A DNA stretch of 64,000 bases from Dactylellina haptotyla (taxonomy: Eukaryota; Ascomycota; Orbiliomycetes; Orbiliales; Orbiliaceae): NCBI GenBank assembly GCA_031310005.1, contig CM062381.1, positions 992,001 to 1,056,000 on the forward strand, given 5' to 3'. Each line of letters begins with the position of its first letter. Position 1 is the stretch's first letter. Of the stretch, positions 37,556-48,800 are shown in pieces. The translations under genes and the position numbers were made by a program. Below the pieces are notes generated by a model, which did no database searches, had not been told where the DNA came from, and saw only the letters and a list, made by a program, of their open reading frames with translations.

Positions 37556-38503
37556 ATGATTCTTAAATTTTTTTGTAGGCCCCTTCAACGTTGTTGGAGG
37601 CGAAACAGGGGCCGCAAAAATCGCAGACGCCGTCAGCGTCATATAGTAGAAAGCGATGAATCTGAACGAGAAAATATTATCAACAAATCAACTAATAAAA
37701 AGAATATTAATCCACTCAAGCATAGCACGGAATATGATGAAGGGGGGCCGGAAGATATGGACGACGTCATTGAATCAGAAGAGACGGACGAAGAATACGA
37801 AGGTATTGAAAATTATGACGAAGTATATGACCATATACGCGAGGAGAGTATAGTAGGAGGCGAAGACGAGGAAGGCGAAGTAGGGGTCGAAGAGCAGGAA
37901 GAGGAAGAAGAAGAAGAAACATTTATATCCGATATGGAAAGATTTCCCATAAACACAACCCCAGAGCAACTAGGAATCTATCAGCCCGAAGTTATCATTG
38001 TCGATTCTAGTGGAGAAGATAATTTATCCCAGGTTACCGATCCGGATACCCGATCAGAAGATTCGGAATCATCTGGCTCTGACGAAGGCAAATCAGACGA
38101 TAACCTTGTTTTCCAAGAGTTTGCAGAGCCAGATGATGAAGACGACGAAGACTACGAAGAGAGATTCACCTCGGATTGTAGACATCGAGACACTATACGG
38201 ACCAGGTCGTCCCCTCAATATACCTCAAATCCCCCAAATAGAAAAAGGAGGATGATTCCGATGGTTATTATTGATGTCCCTCCTAGACCGCACGTCTCGC
38301 CACCTCCGGAACCCCGACAAACCCCACAAGGTTTAACAGAGAGTTTAAATTCAAAAACTAGCAGCAGATATCATAACCAGGGTCGAGAGCCTCATATTCT
38401 CAAGGAATTAGGTCGGGCGTCGCATAATCGGGGATGTGATATGAGAAGCAAGAGGGAGTCTCAAGGTCCAGATCGCTATCCCAAACGTCGGAAAGTTTCA
38501 TAG
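37556..38503 (+). CDS. Acidic low-complexity protein, hypothetical
   Basis: Uninterrupted frame of 315 codons starting 15 nt after the GCN5 stop codon. An Arg-rich opening (RRNRGRKNRRRRQRH, about residues 15-29) is followed by long Glu/Asp-rich stretches, a Ser-Gly-Glu-Asp segment and a basic end (PKRRKVS) resembling a nuclear localisation signal. I recognise no family. The start is uncertain: the first codons (MILKFFC) overlap a polypyrimidine tract ending TTTTTTGTAG at 37579, a good splice acceptor, so the ATG may lie in intronic sequence and the real first exon elsewhere, or the region may belong to a longer GCN5-locus transcript. Composition alone could keep such a frame open, so coding status is moderate. 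Confidence 0.45.
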   Translation: MILKFFCRPLQRCWRRNRGRKNRRRRQRHIVESDESERENIINKSTNKKNINPLKHSTEYDEGGPEDMDDVIESEETDEEYEGIENYDEVYDHIREESIVGGEDEEGEVGVEEQEEEEEEETFISDMERFPINTTPEQLGIYQPEVIIVDSSGEDNLSQVTDPDTRSEDSESSGSDEGKSDDNLVFQEFAEPDDEDDEDYEERFTSDCRHRDTIRTRSSPQYTSNPPNRKRRMIPMVIIDVPPRPHVSPPPEPRQTPQGLTESLNSKTSSRYHNQGREPHILKELGRASHNRGCDMRSKRESQGPDRYPKRRKVS

Positions 38504-39160
38504 TCTTCAATTGTATGCCTTTCGTGTTTTCTGTTGTCTTCCGCCTGTCCAAAAGCATTGTATCCTCTTTCTTCTCCTTTTCCTTTCATTATAGGTTTCT
38601 ATATAGCAAATTAGCGAATGGCGTTTCATGGGATGGAACAAATACGTTTTTGACATATATATTTAAAGAATGGAAATCATAGTTTCAACTAAACTTAGGT
38701 CCCTATAGTACTGTATCTTAACAGAGATAAACAAATGTCTACAAACTAAAATAGCTCGCCCCGGGCGCCCCGGTGAAGTTCCGCGAGAGATTAAAACTTT
38801 GTACTCGGCGCCATCTGCGAATGTCCCGAGATCCTTTCGCTTGGGCAGTCACGGGTCTCACGAGCAAGATCCTTTGTGTAACGCATTTGCATAACCGCCA
38901 GTAGATATTGAATCGTTTCTAGCTGTATAACGTCACCGAGTTACAACAGGAATGGCTTTGAAATATGCAAAGCTACAGTATCATCCACAGGTGTCCGAAA
39001 CCGAAAAAAATAGAGGCCTTCGGCCCTCGGATTGTGTTTCCTTCATGTTTTCTGGGAAAGGTTGCCTGTATTGCAACGTGCTTCAGAAATTCCACTAGTT
39101 CAATATTCATCTACATATATTAGAGATTAATACGTCGTGGCATTATAATATTACGGTTAT
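38504..39160. other. Intergenic region
   Basis: Nothing recognisable apart from a GC-rich palindromic word near 38759-38774 (CCCCGGGCGCCCCGG). No tRNA or coding frame supported. Confidence 0.45.
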
Positions 39161-39352
39161 TCATTGGTGCATCGCATCCACGCCAGGTTCCGCGTAAACC
39201 ATATGGTTGGCACACATATTTATCGAATCCTTCAGCTTTTCTTTCGTAACAGGGTCGCATTTGACATTCGTGCCTTCGCGGTCGGAGCACTGGACAAATT
39301 CAGAATCGCGTTTACAACCGCAAGTATATAGAATGTAGTATTGGGTGCACAT
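39161..39352 (-). CDS. Small Cys-rich fungal protein, hypothetical
   Basis: Complete 63-codon frame from ATG at 39352 to TGA. Six cysteines are arranged as MC-x9-C-x-C in the opening, QC, KC and MC in the rest, with the conserved-looking pieces YILYTCGCK, EFVQC, GTNVKC and NMCANHMV. I recall similar short proteins in many Pezizomycotina, where they are annotated only as hypothetical. There is no signal peptide, and the C-x-C with spaced Cys suggests a metal-binding or disulfide-stabilised mini-domain, which is inference. It is an isolated gene between GCN5 and the ELL locus. Confidence 0.6.
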   Translation of the reverse strand: MCTQYYILYTCGCKRDSEFVQCSDREGTNVKCDPVTKEKLKDSINMCANHMVYAEPGVDAMHQ

Positions 39353-41250
39353 TATCTAGATCTAGACCGTGTCAGTGGAAGTGGGAAGAAATTTAAAGGC
39401 ATGGATGCGGGCTTTACCCTTGTGCGTCTGGTTACGCGAGAGGGGTAAGCTTGCAAGATGTATCTTTCAATGACAGCTTCAACAATGTTATATCAGCCAT
39501 GTTCTGGCCGCTTCGTTAATTATAGAGCTCGCTCACTCACACGGATGAGAAACGCACAATCGCTCTGTTGTTTCTCGACAAATTGTAAGTAACGTAGATT
39601 CAGGGCTGTGGACACTTAAGTTTTGACAGTTTCGTTTGTTGCCAATTTTGTAGTGTTATCTTTCGCGTCCCAGCATATAAAGTGGGCCCAATCAAGCCAC
39701 TTCCTAAACCAACAGTCCAACGACATGATGGGCATTTCGCCCTGGTTCCAATTCTACAATCAACTAAGCAACGGAACTGAGTAATTGGAATATAGCATTC
39801 AACTTAAATATTACTCAAATATTTCTACACTTTACGACTAAAATGTAGCAGACGGTCTCGCAATTTAGCTGTTCTTATCGCCATGCTCGCCCGCCAGGTT
39901 CCCCAGCTCGGTAGAATATCCTTGCTCCTCAAACGAAAGCGTGCGAGTGGACAAAGAGACGAGATCACCATGGAACTAGATTTATAACATCCAAAGGCGA
40001 CAGAATCTATGACTTCACTAACAATTGCACGGTTTCTCGGCTCAAGAGAAACCAGAAGTACTCGAAGTTTAAGACAAATAGCCGGATTCATTAACCCATA
40101 TCGGAACAGCGCGAAAAGCGCAAACCTGATGCAGGCCATAGATGCAAAGTATTGGGAGGGAAAGATGAAGACGTAAAAATATGTTCCCGCAGGTGGTTCG
40201 AGAACCAACGAAACAAGTTTCCGCTTCGCCCTCGCTTTGAAGCCAAATATGTGTGGGGGGTTTAATCTGCATAAGGTTTGCAGGCAGAGATGCACGACAA
40301 GCCCTGGATTGTGCGCAGGTCCAACACCAATCAAAAAAGGAATAAAAGGTCCCCACTCGGTTTGCGGGAGGTCCCCACTTCACAGGGCTGAAATGCATGA
40401 TCATCGAACTGATCTGGCACTTCTTCAGGTGAGATGTCTGACTCAGACAAGGAGCTCCAGGTTAGTTCCCGCATCTTGCAAGGTCTTCCGTTTTGGCGCT
40501 TCCGGGAATAGGTCTCTTACTATTCATGCCTTCATCCGGATAGTCCGGTTCGACTGGCGCTAATCAGTCACCCGAATGTTTCAATTAATTGAAAATTGTC
40601 TCTAGTATGATGGGAATTTGGATTATCTTCTTCGAGAATAGTTATTTTCTATTTATTTATCAATATACTGTGGAAGTACAAATTTATGACCATTTCACCG
40701 CCGGTGCGATCGTTATAGTAAGAGTAGTAAAGTGTAAACGTATCTGCTGTTATACACATGTTGATAAAAAGAAGACGAAACAATCATATTCGCCTCTAAG
40801 AATACCAGTCTGAGAAACCAACCATTCCTCTCTTTCTACCCCTTCTCCATACCGTCCATCTCTCCTCCCCCGCCGGAAACAAACGGCTGTTCTTTTCATT
40901 AAACGTTACGTTGTATATGTAAATCCTCGTGCGGTTGGTTGCTGGATTTTTTTGTCTGTAAGGGTATCATCCTTATATACCGTGAAAAAGGGCAAGAAAC
41001 AGAAAAAAAAGAGAAAAAAGAAGACAAAAGGCAGCAATAAGACAGCAGAAAACCAGAAACCCAGCGATAATAAGCAGTTACGTTTTTGTTTGGAACCAGA
41101 AAAAGCAGAACAAAATACGAGAAAAGACAAGTTTGAAACTAAAGGCAATTAGCAGAGCGAAGAGTTGGTGATTATTCGAAGTAGAAGTACATGAAGGTTT
41201 GTCGGAACAGAGAAGCGGAAGATAAGATGGAATGGAGGCTCTGCAAATAT

Positions 41251-41316
<66 letters not shown>

Positions 41317-41752
41317 AAGAAAAAATAAAACATATTTTGTGTATTGCCGAAGAACAAAAATAGAAGGGAATTCGAAATCGCCGTAAAAGATGATGGTGTA
41401 AGTGTAAAAAAAACTTGCAGATGAGCTGATGCAAGGCGTGAAAGTGCTGTCAATAATGGGGGAATAGTTTGAAAAAAAAGGTCATTAGGGTCGTCAGTGT
41501 AAAATCAGGAAAGTACGAGCAGTATAAACATAGGTAGTGTGTCGCTCATTGAAAGCAGAGTAGGTTTGATACAGAATAACCGGCTCCGTGATAAAAACGC
41601 CGCTGATTCCGTTATGAAAAGCAAAACAAACATTTTCGAATTCAAAAATAGGACAAGTTGATGCAGTAGATATATTGTAAAAAGTGATGTAACGCCGAAT
41701 ATATGGTTATAGGATCTTGGAGGTCGGTGGGAAAGAAGTGGAGAATAAGAGT
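39353..41752. other. 2.4-kb intergenic region
   Basis: No supported gene. An open frame on the minus strand at 39825-40334 has no recognisable domain and was not accepted. The right part is A-rich (40970-41050), followed by a long GA microsatellite and what is probably the 3' UTR of the ELL-locus transcript. Confidence 0.5.
41253..41312. repeat. (GA)30 microsatellite
   Basis: Perfect GA run of about 60 nt, downstream of the ELL-locus frames on their sense strand. It is long for a fungal dinucleotide repeat and should be length-polymorphic. Confidence 0.92.
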
Positions 41753-42964
41753 TTATCCCTTGCGTCGGTATCGCGGGGTGTTAGGAAATGAGGCTTTGGT
41801 GACAACATTCCGAGTTCTTCTGTTACCTTCAGCGAAGAGAGGACGATCAAAGTCTTCCCAATTGAGCTCTTCGGAATCGCCATGCTTATGGCGATTATAC
41901 GAGAACATCGTGGTGTGAGGGTGACAGTTAGGCCAGAAGAAAACTCCATCGGTTCGCTTTTCTTTTGGTTTGCGGCTCTTTGGGCGTGGCGGACGCCGCT
42001 TGTTCATACAGAACTGTGCTTGCAGCCAATTTTTGGTGTGTTTCCTGGTCCTCTTGATAATACTCTCGATGGTTGTCGGTGGGGGCGGAGGGTCCAAAGT
42101 AGTCTCCCAGACCGGGACTTTGATACCCTCCTTGGCCAATTCTTTAGCTCTTTCTCGAGCTGCGAATGTCTGTGCCCTCGATTCTAACCTTGCCTCGCGA
42201 GCCAGGCGCCACTGGGGTGGGCGACGTTTGTTCTCTTCCTCCTTTTTCTTTCTCTCCCTCTCGAGTCTTTCTCGTTCTTCTGGTGGTGGAGATGGTGTCC
42301 AGTTCAATTGCCTGATGAGTTTTCGTCGTTTTCGTTCCTCTTCTGCCTCTTCCTTTGTCATTTCCGAGTCATCAAAATCCAAGTCAGCGCTATCATCGGA
42401 CTCAGACTCGGACTCAGAATTAGAATCAGACTCGGCATCAGACGAAGGTTCGCTACCAAATAATTCGGCCGAAAGCTGGTCTTGGTCTTGCATTTCAGAG
42501 TCGACCTCTGATGAGGATTCAGAATCAGCCTCCGATGAGGATTCAGAGTTAGCCTCCGATGAGGATTCAGAGCCAAACAACTCAGCGGCGAGCTGTTCTG
42601 GATCCTGGCCTTCATCTTCCGTTTCGGACTCAACATCCGAGGAGGAAAATTCAGGATCAGACAAATCAGCTGGCTCCTGGTGGTTTGCTTTGCTGAACTT
42701 GATCTTGAACTTAAAGGGAGATGCTGTCGATTTTGAAGCTGGTGTCTTGTCCTCCGGCTCCGGCTCCGGAGATGGACTCGGAGTAAAGATACTAGCTAGG
42801 TCGTATTGTTTCTGTCCTTCATTCGCCCCACCAATTTCATTCTTTTTGGTAATAGAAGCATTTTCGAGTGAGATTTCTTTCGTCTGTCGATTTTGGAAGA
42901 TAGGAGGACTCGGGAGATCTGGAATGTCCAAGCCTCCATCTTCGTCACCATTGCTAGCTTCCGC
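41753..42964 (-). CDS. Open frame continuing in phase after the ELL stop; Glu/Ser-rich protein
   Basis: The codon after the ELL TAG (42965-42967) begins 403 uninterrupted sense codons in the same frame, ending at 41753. There is no ATG in roughly the first 130 codons, so it is a poor stand-alone gene. Content: Pro/Ser-rich stretches, an acidic section with repeated (S/A)ELFGSEPSS-like and SESSSE units, a basic coiled-coil-like section (EEAEEERKRRKL, then ERERLERERKKKEEE), and a basic end with FFWPNCHPH and NWEDFDRPLF. I recognise no domain. It could be translated by stop-codon readthrough from ELL, by a splice form using the TTCTTAG just before 42964 as acceptor, or from an independent transcript. 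The composition bias is that of a nuclear protein. ELL or a neighbouring gene may include it in other species. Confidence 0.6.
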   Translation of the reverse strand, partial: AEASNGDEDGGLDIPDLPSPPIFQNRQTKEISLENASITKKNEIGGANEGQKQYDLASIFTPSPSPEPEPEDKTPASKSTASPFKFKIKFSKANHQEPADLSDPEFSSSDVESETEDEGQDPEQLAAELFGSESSSEANSESSSEADSESSSEVDSEMQDQDQLSAELFGSEPSSDAESDSNSESESESDDSADLDFDDSEMTKEEAEEERKRRKLIRQLNWTPSPPPEERERLERERKKKEEENKRRPPQWRLAREARLESRAQTFAARERAKELAKEGIKVPVWETTLDPPPPPTTIESIIKRTRKHTKNWLQAQFCMNKRRPPRPKSRKPKEKRTDGVFFWPNCHPHTTMFSYNRHKHGDSEELNWEDFDRPLFAEGNRRTRNVVTKASFPNTPRYRRKG

Positions 42965-45860
42965 CTAAGAAGCCAGGACAGTGTTGTGGATCTTGAGTTT
43001 CATCTCTGCCAGTCGATTGTGAAGGTCAATCACTTGCTGGATTCGTTCCTCGGGAGCATTCGGGTCTGCGCGAACCCGTTCGTATCGGGCCCGGTAGTCG
43101 TCGTGCAATCTCTTGTATCTAGCAAGCAATGCGAGATCCCGGTCCGCGTAGCGTGTTTTGCTGTATCCCCCACGAGAAGAGGAGTCACTCGAGGAAGACG
43201 ATATATTGCTAGTTGTCGAGGTTGTCGAGGAAGCGTAGGTGGCCCGTGGAATGTCCTTTCGTGTTTGGATGACCTTATCAAACTCTTTCTTGGACACGCC
43301 ATTTGCAACGGTCTTGACGGGTCCTTTTCTAGCCTTGGTTGCTTCTGATGTAGCAGATGTCTTTGGGGCCTTGCGGGCAACGACAGGACGTTCTTCTTCG
43401 GGGGCCTTTCGCTTCCTACTAGCATCGCTTTCTTCTGACGCAGTCGAGAGAATGCGTTTGCGAGATTTTGAAGATGCAGCTGGGGCTTCTTCGACTCTCT
43501 TTTTGTGCTGAGGACTGGGAGAATCATTGTGCTCAGGTACATAACGAGGTTTGGAAGATGCCTTCTCGGTTGATGACTTCGGAGTATGGATAGGAGCAGA
43601 TGTGTAGGAGGTGTGTAGATCCATCATCGGAGTGCTGACATCATCCGGGGTGGCAATGGAGGAGAGAGGCGAAGATGAGGCGGTAGATGATTGACGAGCA
43701 AGCTCAGAAGCAGTCATAGGAGGGGACGAACCAAGAGGGGAAGGTTTGGCAGGAGAGGCACTCATGCTTGCGGTTCTCTTGTGGCCGTTGGCAGCTGACG
43801 AAGAAGAAATCGATGAGTCTTGTTTCCCGGTGATAGGAACACCGGGAGGGCGTTTCGAAGGAATGTTAGCAGTGCGAGACTCGGCAGCAGGAGTCGCTTT
43901 AGCTTTCGCAGACTTCTTGTACAAAGGCTGAGCGGAAGATGATGAGGACGATGATGATGAGGATGAAGCAGAATGATTGACGGTCTTTTGAGAAGGAGGA
44001 GGAGGAGGAGTATCAATGACCATTCGATCGTCGTCCGAATCAGAATCTGAGATGAACTCTGCAGACTTGAATTCGCCACGAGCTCTCGGGGCCGGTTTTG
44101 CTCTGGTTGATGAAGGAGCGGAAGACGATGCAGGAGGGAGAGGGGATCTTGAAGAGATTGTGGTCTTGCTGTTGTTCTGCGGTGCTGATGCAGCTGTGGT
44201 GGTGGCGGCGCTGGCGGTGGTGGTGTTGGTGGTTGATGAGGTTGATGATGTTGACGGAAGAGGTGTCGAGGAGGAAGCAGCAGCGGCCGCCTTTTTCTCC
44301 TTGGTCGCCGCAGCCTTTGTCGTCGCCGCACTCCCACCAACACCACTCCCCGCGCCAGCAGCACTCCCACCGGCAGCCTTTGCAGATTTCGTCGTCGCCT
44401 TCTCAGACTTCGCTGCCGCCTTCTTGCCGCCGATGATCTTCTTGAGCGCATTGCTTTCGGCGTTCCCTCGCTTCGTGGTTGTCGTCGAGGTCGGTTGCGA
44501 TATCGACCGAGTCATTGGCTCAGGTGTGAATATTGGAGATCCCGTCAGCACCGCTTCGTCTTTACTAATCTTGATCGTTGGAGGCAATGCCGGCGACGCA
44601 GCAGCTGCCGCGGCCTTCTTCTTCGGTACCGGTGGCTCGAGCTCTGGCTTCCGTCGAGGCTGCCGCGGCGGTCTCGGCTTTCCTCGGTCCTCTGGCTTTC
44701 GAAGCATCTCCCACTCGGGGGCGTCCTCCGCGAGTTTTAGTCTATCAAAGGCGTCCTCCGCATTCTCTATCGCCGACTCGCGCATCTCCGGTTTAGGGTA
44801 CTTGAACTTCCAGATGTCCAACTCCTTGTACATCTTGTCGAAAAGTTCCCACCGCCCCGAGATGTCACGGTTGGCTACCTGTATCACGAGACTTGAGCAC
44901 TTGTCCAGATCTGTATGTGTCTTCATCGCCAAGGTCTGTTCCTTCTCCGGCCCTAGAGCTAGCAAATGTATTAACGGCAGAAACAGGGGATCCTTTCGGA
45001 ATGACTTTGGTTTCGGGGCAGATGTCACGTCCTTGCCAGCAGGCGAGTTTGTCGCCGTTAACGCTGGAGACGTGGGCATCGAATTCGAGAACTTGGTCCT
45101 GCTGTTGACCTTTGTCTTCATCGCCGACGGCGTCAGGATGCCCGCCTTCTTCGCTGCAATCAAGCCTCGTCTACCGGATAGTTCAGGTCCAAGCTTGGAT
45201 GGATTCGATACAAGTTGGACGCTAAGATGATACGAGTCAACACCAGAACCCCATATCGGAGAAAACTACGGAAAAATTCAGATCACTGTGGTCTATACCT
45301 CTTCTTATCCTTCTGCTTCTTTATCGCCTCCATTTGTTGCTTCAGGGCTATCAGGTCCGCATCTGCGCTCTTCTTCTCCACTACTTCCAGCAGTTCCAAC
45401 TTATCCTTCAACATACCCAGCGGAATAACAGAACCGTCGCTGTCGTTAGATTGCCGGTAAAGTTCGTTGTGGAATAGCTCGAGCGTGTGCATAAACTCAA
45501 ATTGGTTACTGCCTACTTGCAAAGACTAATTCTCCGCAGAAAAAAATCCCAAGAAAGAGAAAGAAAACACACGTTAGTAAAACTGGTACTTCTACCTGGT
45601 TCCTATTATAATTGCGCTTGATAAAGCATGCAATTGGTGAGGGAACAAGAGGAGAAACACACCGTGCGCCCTTTGCCTGTGTTGAGTTGTAAAGAGTTCA
45701 GTTTTCCCGCTGACAGTTCCTCCAAAAATCGCTCCGTCACGTTTATCTTGACGGCGAACGGCGCTGCGTATGCAGCTCGACCGTTTGGTTTCTCGTCGGG
45801 TACCTGCAACGTCGGGCCCGGAACCGCCAGGCCCTCGTCGGGTATGCTTAGGTTCGGCAT
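42965..45860 (-). CDS. RNA polymerase II elongation factor ELL
   Basis: Fungal ELL (S. pombe Ell1) stimulates elongation and partners Eaf in the super/little elongation complexes of higher eukaryotes. Exons 45663-45860, 45299-45525 and 42965-45221 give 893 residues. The ATG at 45860 gives the family start (LSIPDEGL) followed by the first ELL block (INVTERFLEELSAGKLNSLQ). After intron 1 comes GSNQFEF; the second block is the winged-helix-like PLIHLLAL (about residue 224) through KELDIWKFKYPKPEMR and EWEMLRKPEDRGK. A long Ala/Ser/Pro/Lys-rich low-complexity linker follows. The last 80 residues form the occludin/ELL homology helices (LLARYKRLHDDYRARYERV, then IDLHNRLAEMKLKI). The TAG directly follows this domain. 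The linker makes the protein longer than S. pombe Ell1. Sense codons continue in frame after the stop (separate entry). Confidence 0.82.
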
Positions 45861-48800
45861 CGTGTATTCGTCAATGCGAGGTCTCGGGTATACGGTGTGG
45901 AAAATAAGGGAGGATGGTGTATCGGAAATTCCGGGTCCGTTGGTTGTCGTCGCACAAGCAGTCCGACCCAACCGAGTGAATTTCTCGGAAATTCTGTGCT
46001 TTCAGCCGGTTTGTAATTTTCGCACGTTTCGATCGACTCCTTTTCCCGTGAGGAGGCAGCTACGTTCGCGACGAGTGTTTACCGAAATAAGAACTTCGAT
46101 ATTCCCTCCTGAGGTCCCTGTAGGTTGGTACCCGCAGCGGACCTCTCGCACCACGTTATTAGATCGTGAACTGCGCCAGCGTGCAAAATTGTCGATAAAT
46201 CCACCAGTTTGAAAAAAGTCGGGTGTTTTTCTTTTCTACGGATGAACGAGTAGTATATGGGTTGAAGCGAATGTGAGAGGGAGAGAAGGTTCAGGGCCCG
46301 AGGTTTCGTTTTTTGTTTGTTCGTTGTGGGCCGGGTTAACGAATGCTAACAGCCGATGGAATGTCCGATGAGTTGAATTCCTACAGATATCCTGGGGAAG
46401 ATCGGAATTGTAGGAAAACAAGAGTCGTTACGGGAAAGGTTTACAGAATCATACGGTGTTTTCGTTACGAAGGATAATGAGACTCGTGTCAGATATTTTG
46501 GTGGGTTTCAAGGCCTATCAGGATCGGTTTCGGTCGACTTGTAGATCCCAGGAGGCCGGACAAAAATCGCAACAATGGAAATAGAGACGGGACGCCGACA
46601 GGGAAATTAAAACGCTCTGAGAGAGAGAACCGGACAGGAACAGTCGGAGGCCGCCGGTTACAGATGTTGGTATTCCTTAGGTATCGGTAAATTATGTTGG
46701 AAGCGGTGGGAGACGGCAGTGTGAGGGAATACGTCGTCAGTGTGGTTGGGTTGGAGAGTTTCGGGTGAGTGGACTGAGACTTGGGCTTGGATCCTCAAAA
46801 GGCAAGATCCACGACTATTACTAAGGACGAGATGACGAAAGAACGAGAACAAAGAAGGAGCAAGAAACGATGCAAGAAAGTGAATATTTGCGTTCGCCGT
46901 TGTAATGGCCCAAGAACGAGAGAAGGAGAGCGGATGCCGTTGAATTTGGAAAAAGGAAATGGAGGAAGAGAAACAGGTGAGAGACAAGAGACAACAGGGC
47001 AATGCATACAATACGTCCAATCTTGGGGTCAAGTCCAGTTCCTGTTGCTGGCTTGCCCACTAAGCAGACAAGGGTCTGGTGTGAGTATGTAACAGGCCAG
47101 GCAGCGGAAAGAGAGGCTAGACTAGTCACATACTCCCACACACCCACCAGACAGCCGATGGGGGTGCCAGACAGACGATACATGGTCTCCAGAGGCAGCC
47201 AAGCGGAACAGGCGAATCTGTTTTCCCAATCTTCTTACACCCTCCGACGCTCTAGCAGGTATCCATTGCTGGCTACACAAACACACTTTGGGGTGGGTTC
47301 CGTAAAGGTCTTAGTCCCGAACATATTTCGGTGCATACTGATACTGGGCCTACCCTCCCATTTTCGAATAGTTCTCCAGTATTCTGGGCTGACCAGGGAC
47401 CAGGTCCGGCTCTACACATGTAGCTGATCCTCCCATCGCCGGTGGTACCCTCTACATCGGAGCATCATCCGATGCCCGTGGGCAAGGTGGAGGGAAGGAG
47501 GCATACCAGAGCGCAGCCTGCATGTCGACTCCCAGGTCTCGCCTAAGGCAATGCAATGCGACGAATTGGAAAGCAAAACGCAAAAGCCACGCAGAAAAGA
47601 AAAGAAAAAGAATTAAAAAGAAATTTTATTCATCCGCATCGGGTCTATTCCTCAGTTATTCCTGAGCGCGACAGGTGACGCCGAACTCCTTCGACTGAAG
47701 AAGCACACAAACAGCAATGGGCCATGCACACGATCGGGAGAACGATGATATCAGGCCAAAATTGCCCATAGGAAATCACAATCTCCCTCCCCTCATTCCG
47801 TCTCGCCCGCCGTAGATTTATGTAACATCCTCATAGTCAATCATGCAGTGCAAGGACCAGCGAATCTAGAAAGGAATGAGGAAAAGCAGGAACCGGTGTG
47901 TTACTCACGCTTAGACTTCATTAGCTCGCTGTTTCTCTGGTGGCCTTGTCAAGATGTAAGGTCACACGTTTCCTTCCTGATGGAACAACGGAATTAAACG
48001 AATTTCCGCCAGACCCGTAAGGGAAAGTGGGATGGAAGGAACACAAACGTCGAATAGTCTTCAAGAGCAAACTTGAGATGTAGCAAAATTACCGCACGTT
48101 CTCTCTATCGTCAAACAGGTACCAGTGGATAGCTGATGGGCACCTGACTAGTATGATAATCATATTGTCCCTCAGATATTCAGGTGCCCAGCTTCGGCGA
48201 ATTTCATTCTGCCCCAAAAACTCTTGCCGCACTGGAGACGTGGGAAAAAACAGTGTGCTAGCGTCAGATTTTAGAATCATCAAGAGCCAATCCAGAAGCA
48301 AAGTTGGGACCAGAGGCTCGACATCCCGATGAGTTGGGAACTGACGCAGGTTTAGCTCGCGTTAGCGTTGAAACAATTTTAAGGGAAGCAGGGCGTGGAT
48401 ACAAATTCCTGCTTTGTATTCTGCTGCCGAAGTGGTCTTCCATGTCCAGTCTATCAGCTGTACTATGACGGCGCGGCAGAAACCCACGCCTCAAATGTAC
48501 CGCCCCTATACGTAAGAAGCTTGGATCCCAATATAGTGTCTCGTGAATTACATCGAGACTTTGGAAGATACAAGAACGGAAATCATTTAGCAAGTTAATT
48601 TTACGCTTTCTATCTAAACTCCCGAGTATATTCCTTTTATTCTCGCGATTCGAAGAGCAGCGAGCCTCTCTCGCTTGTAGGAGGTTAATTATTGGTGCTA
48701 TATGAAACGGGCGTCACAGCCAGTACCCCAGGCCGCTGGTTAAAATATATTTTCGGCAATAAATTTCCATTATTAATGTTAATTGTCACGGACTTTGCGC

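Noticed and set aside
39825-40334. 169-codon open frame on the minus strand
   Set aside because: No ATG at the start, no recognisable domain and no splice signals linking it to other coding sequence.
45628-46212. 195-codon plus-strand frame antisense to the ELL 5' end
   Set aside because: It overlaps the conserved ELL first exon on the opposite strand and shows no domain.
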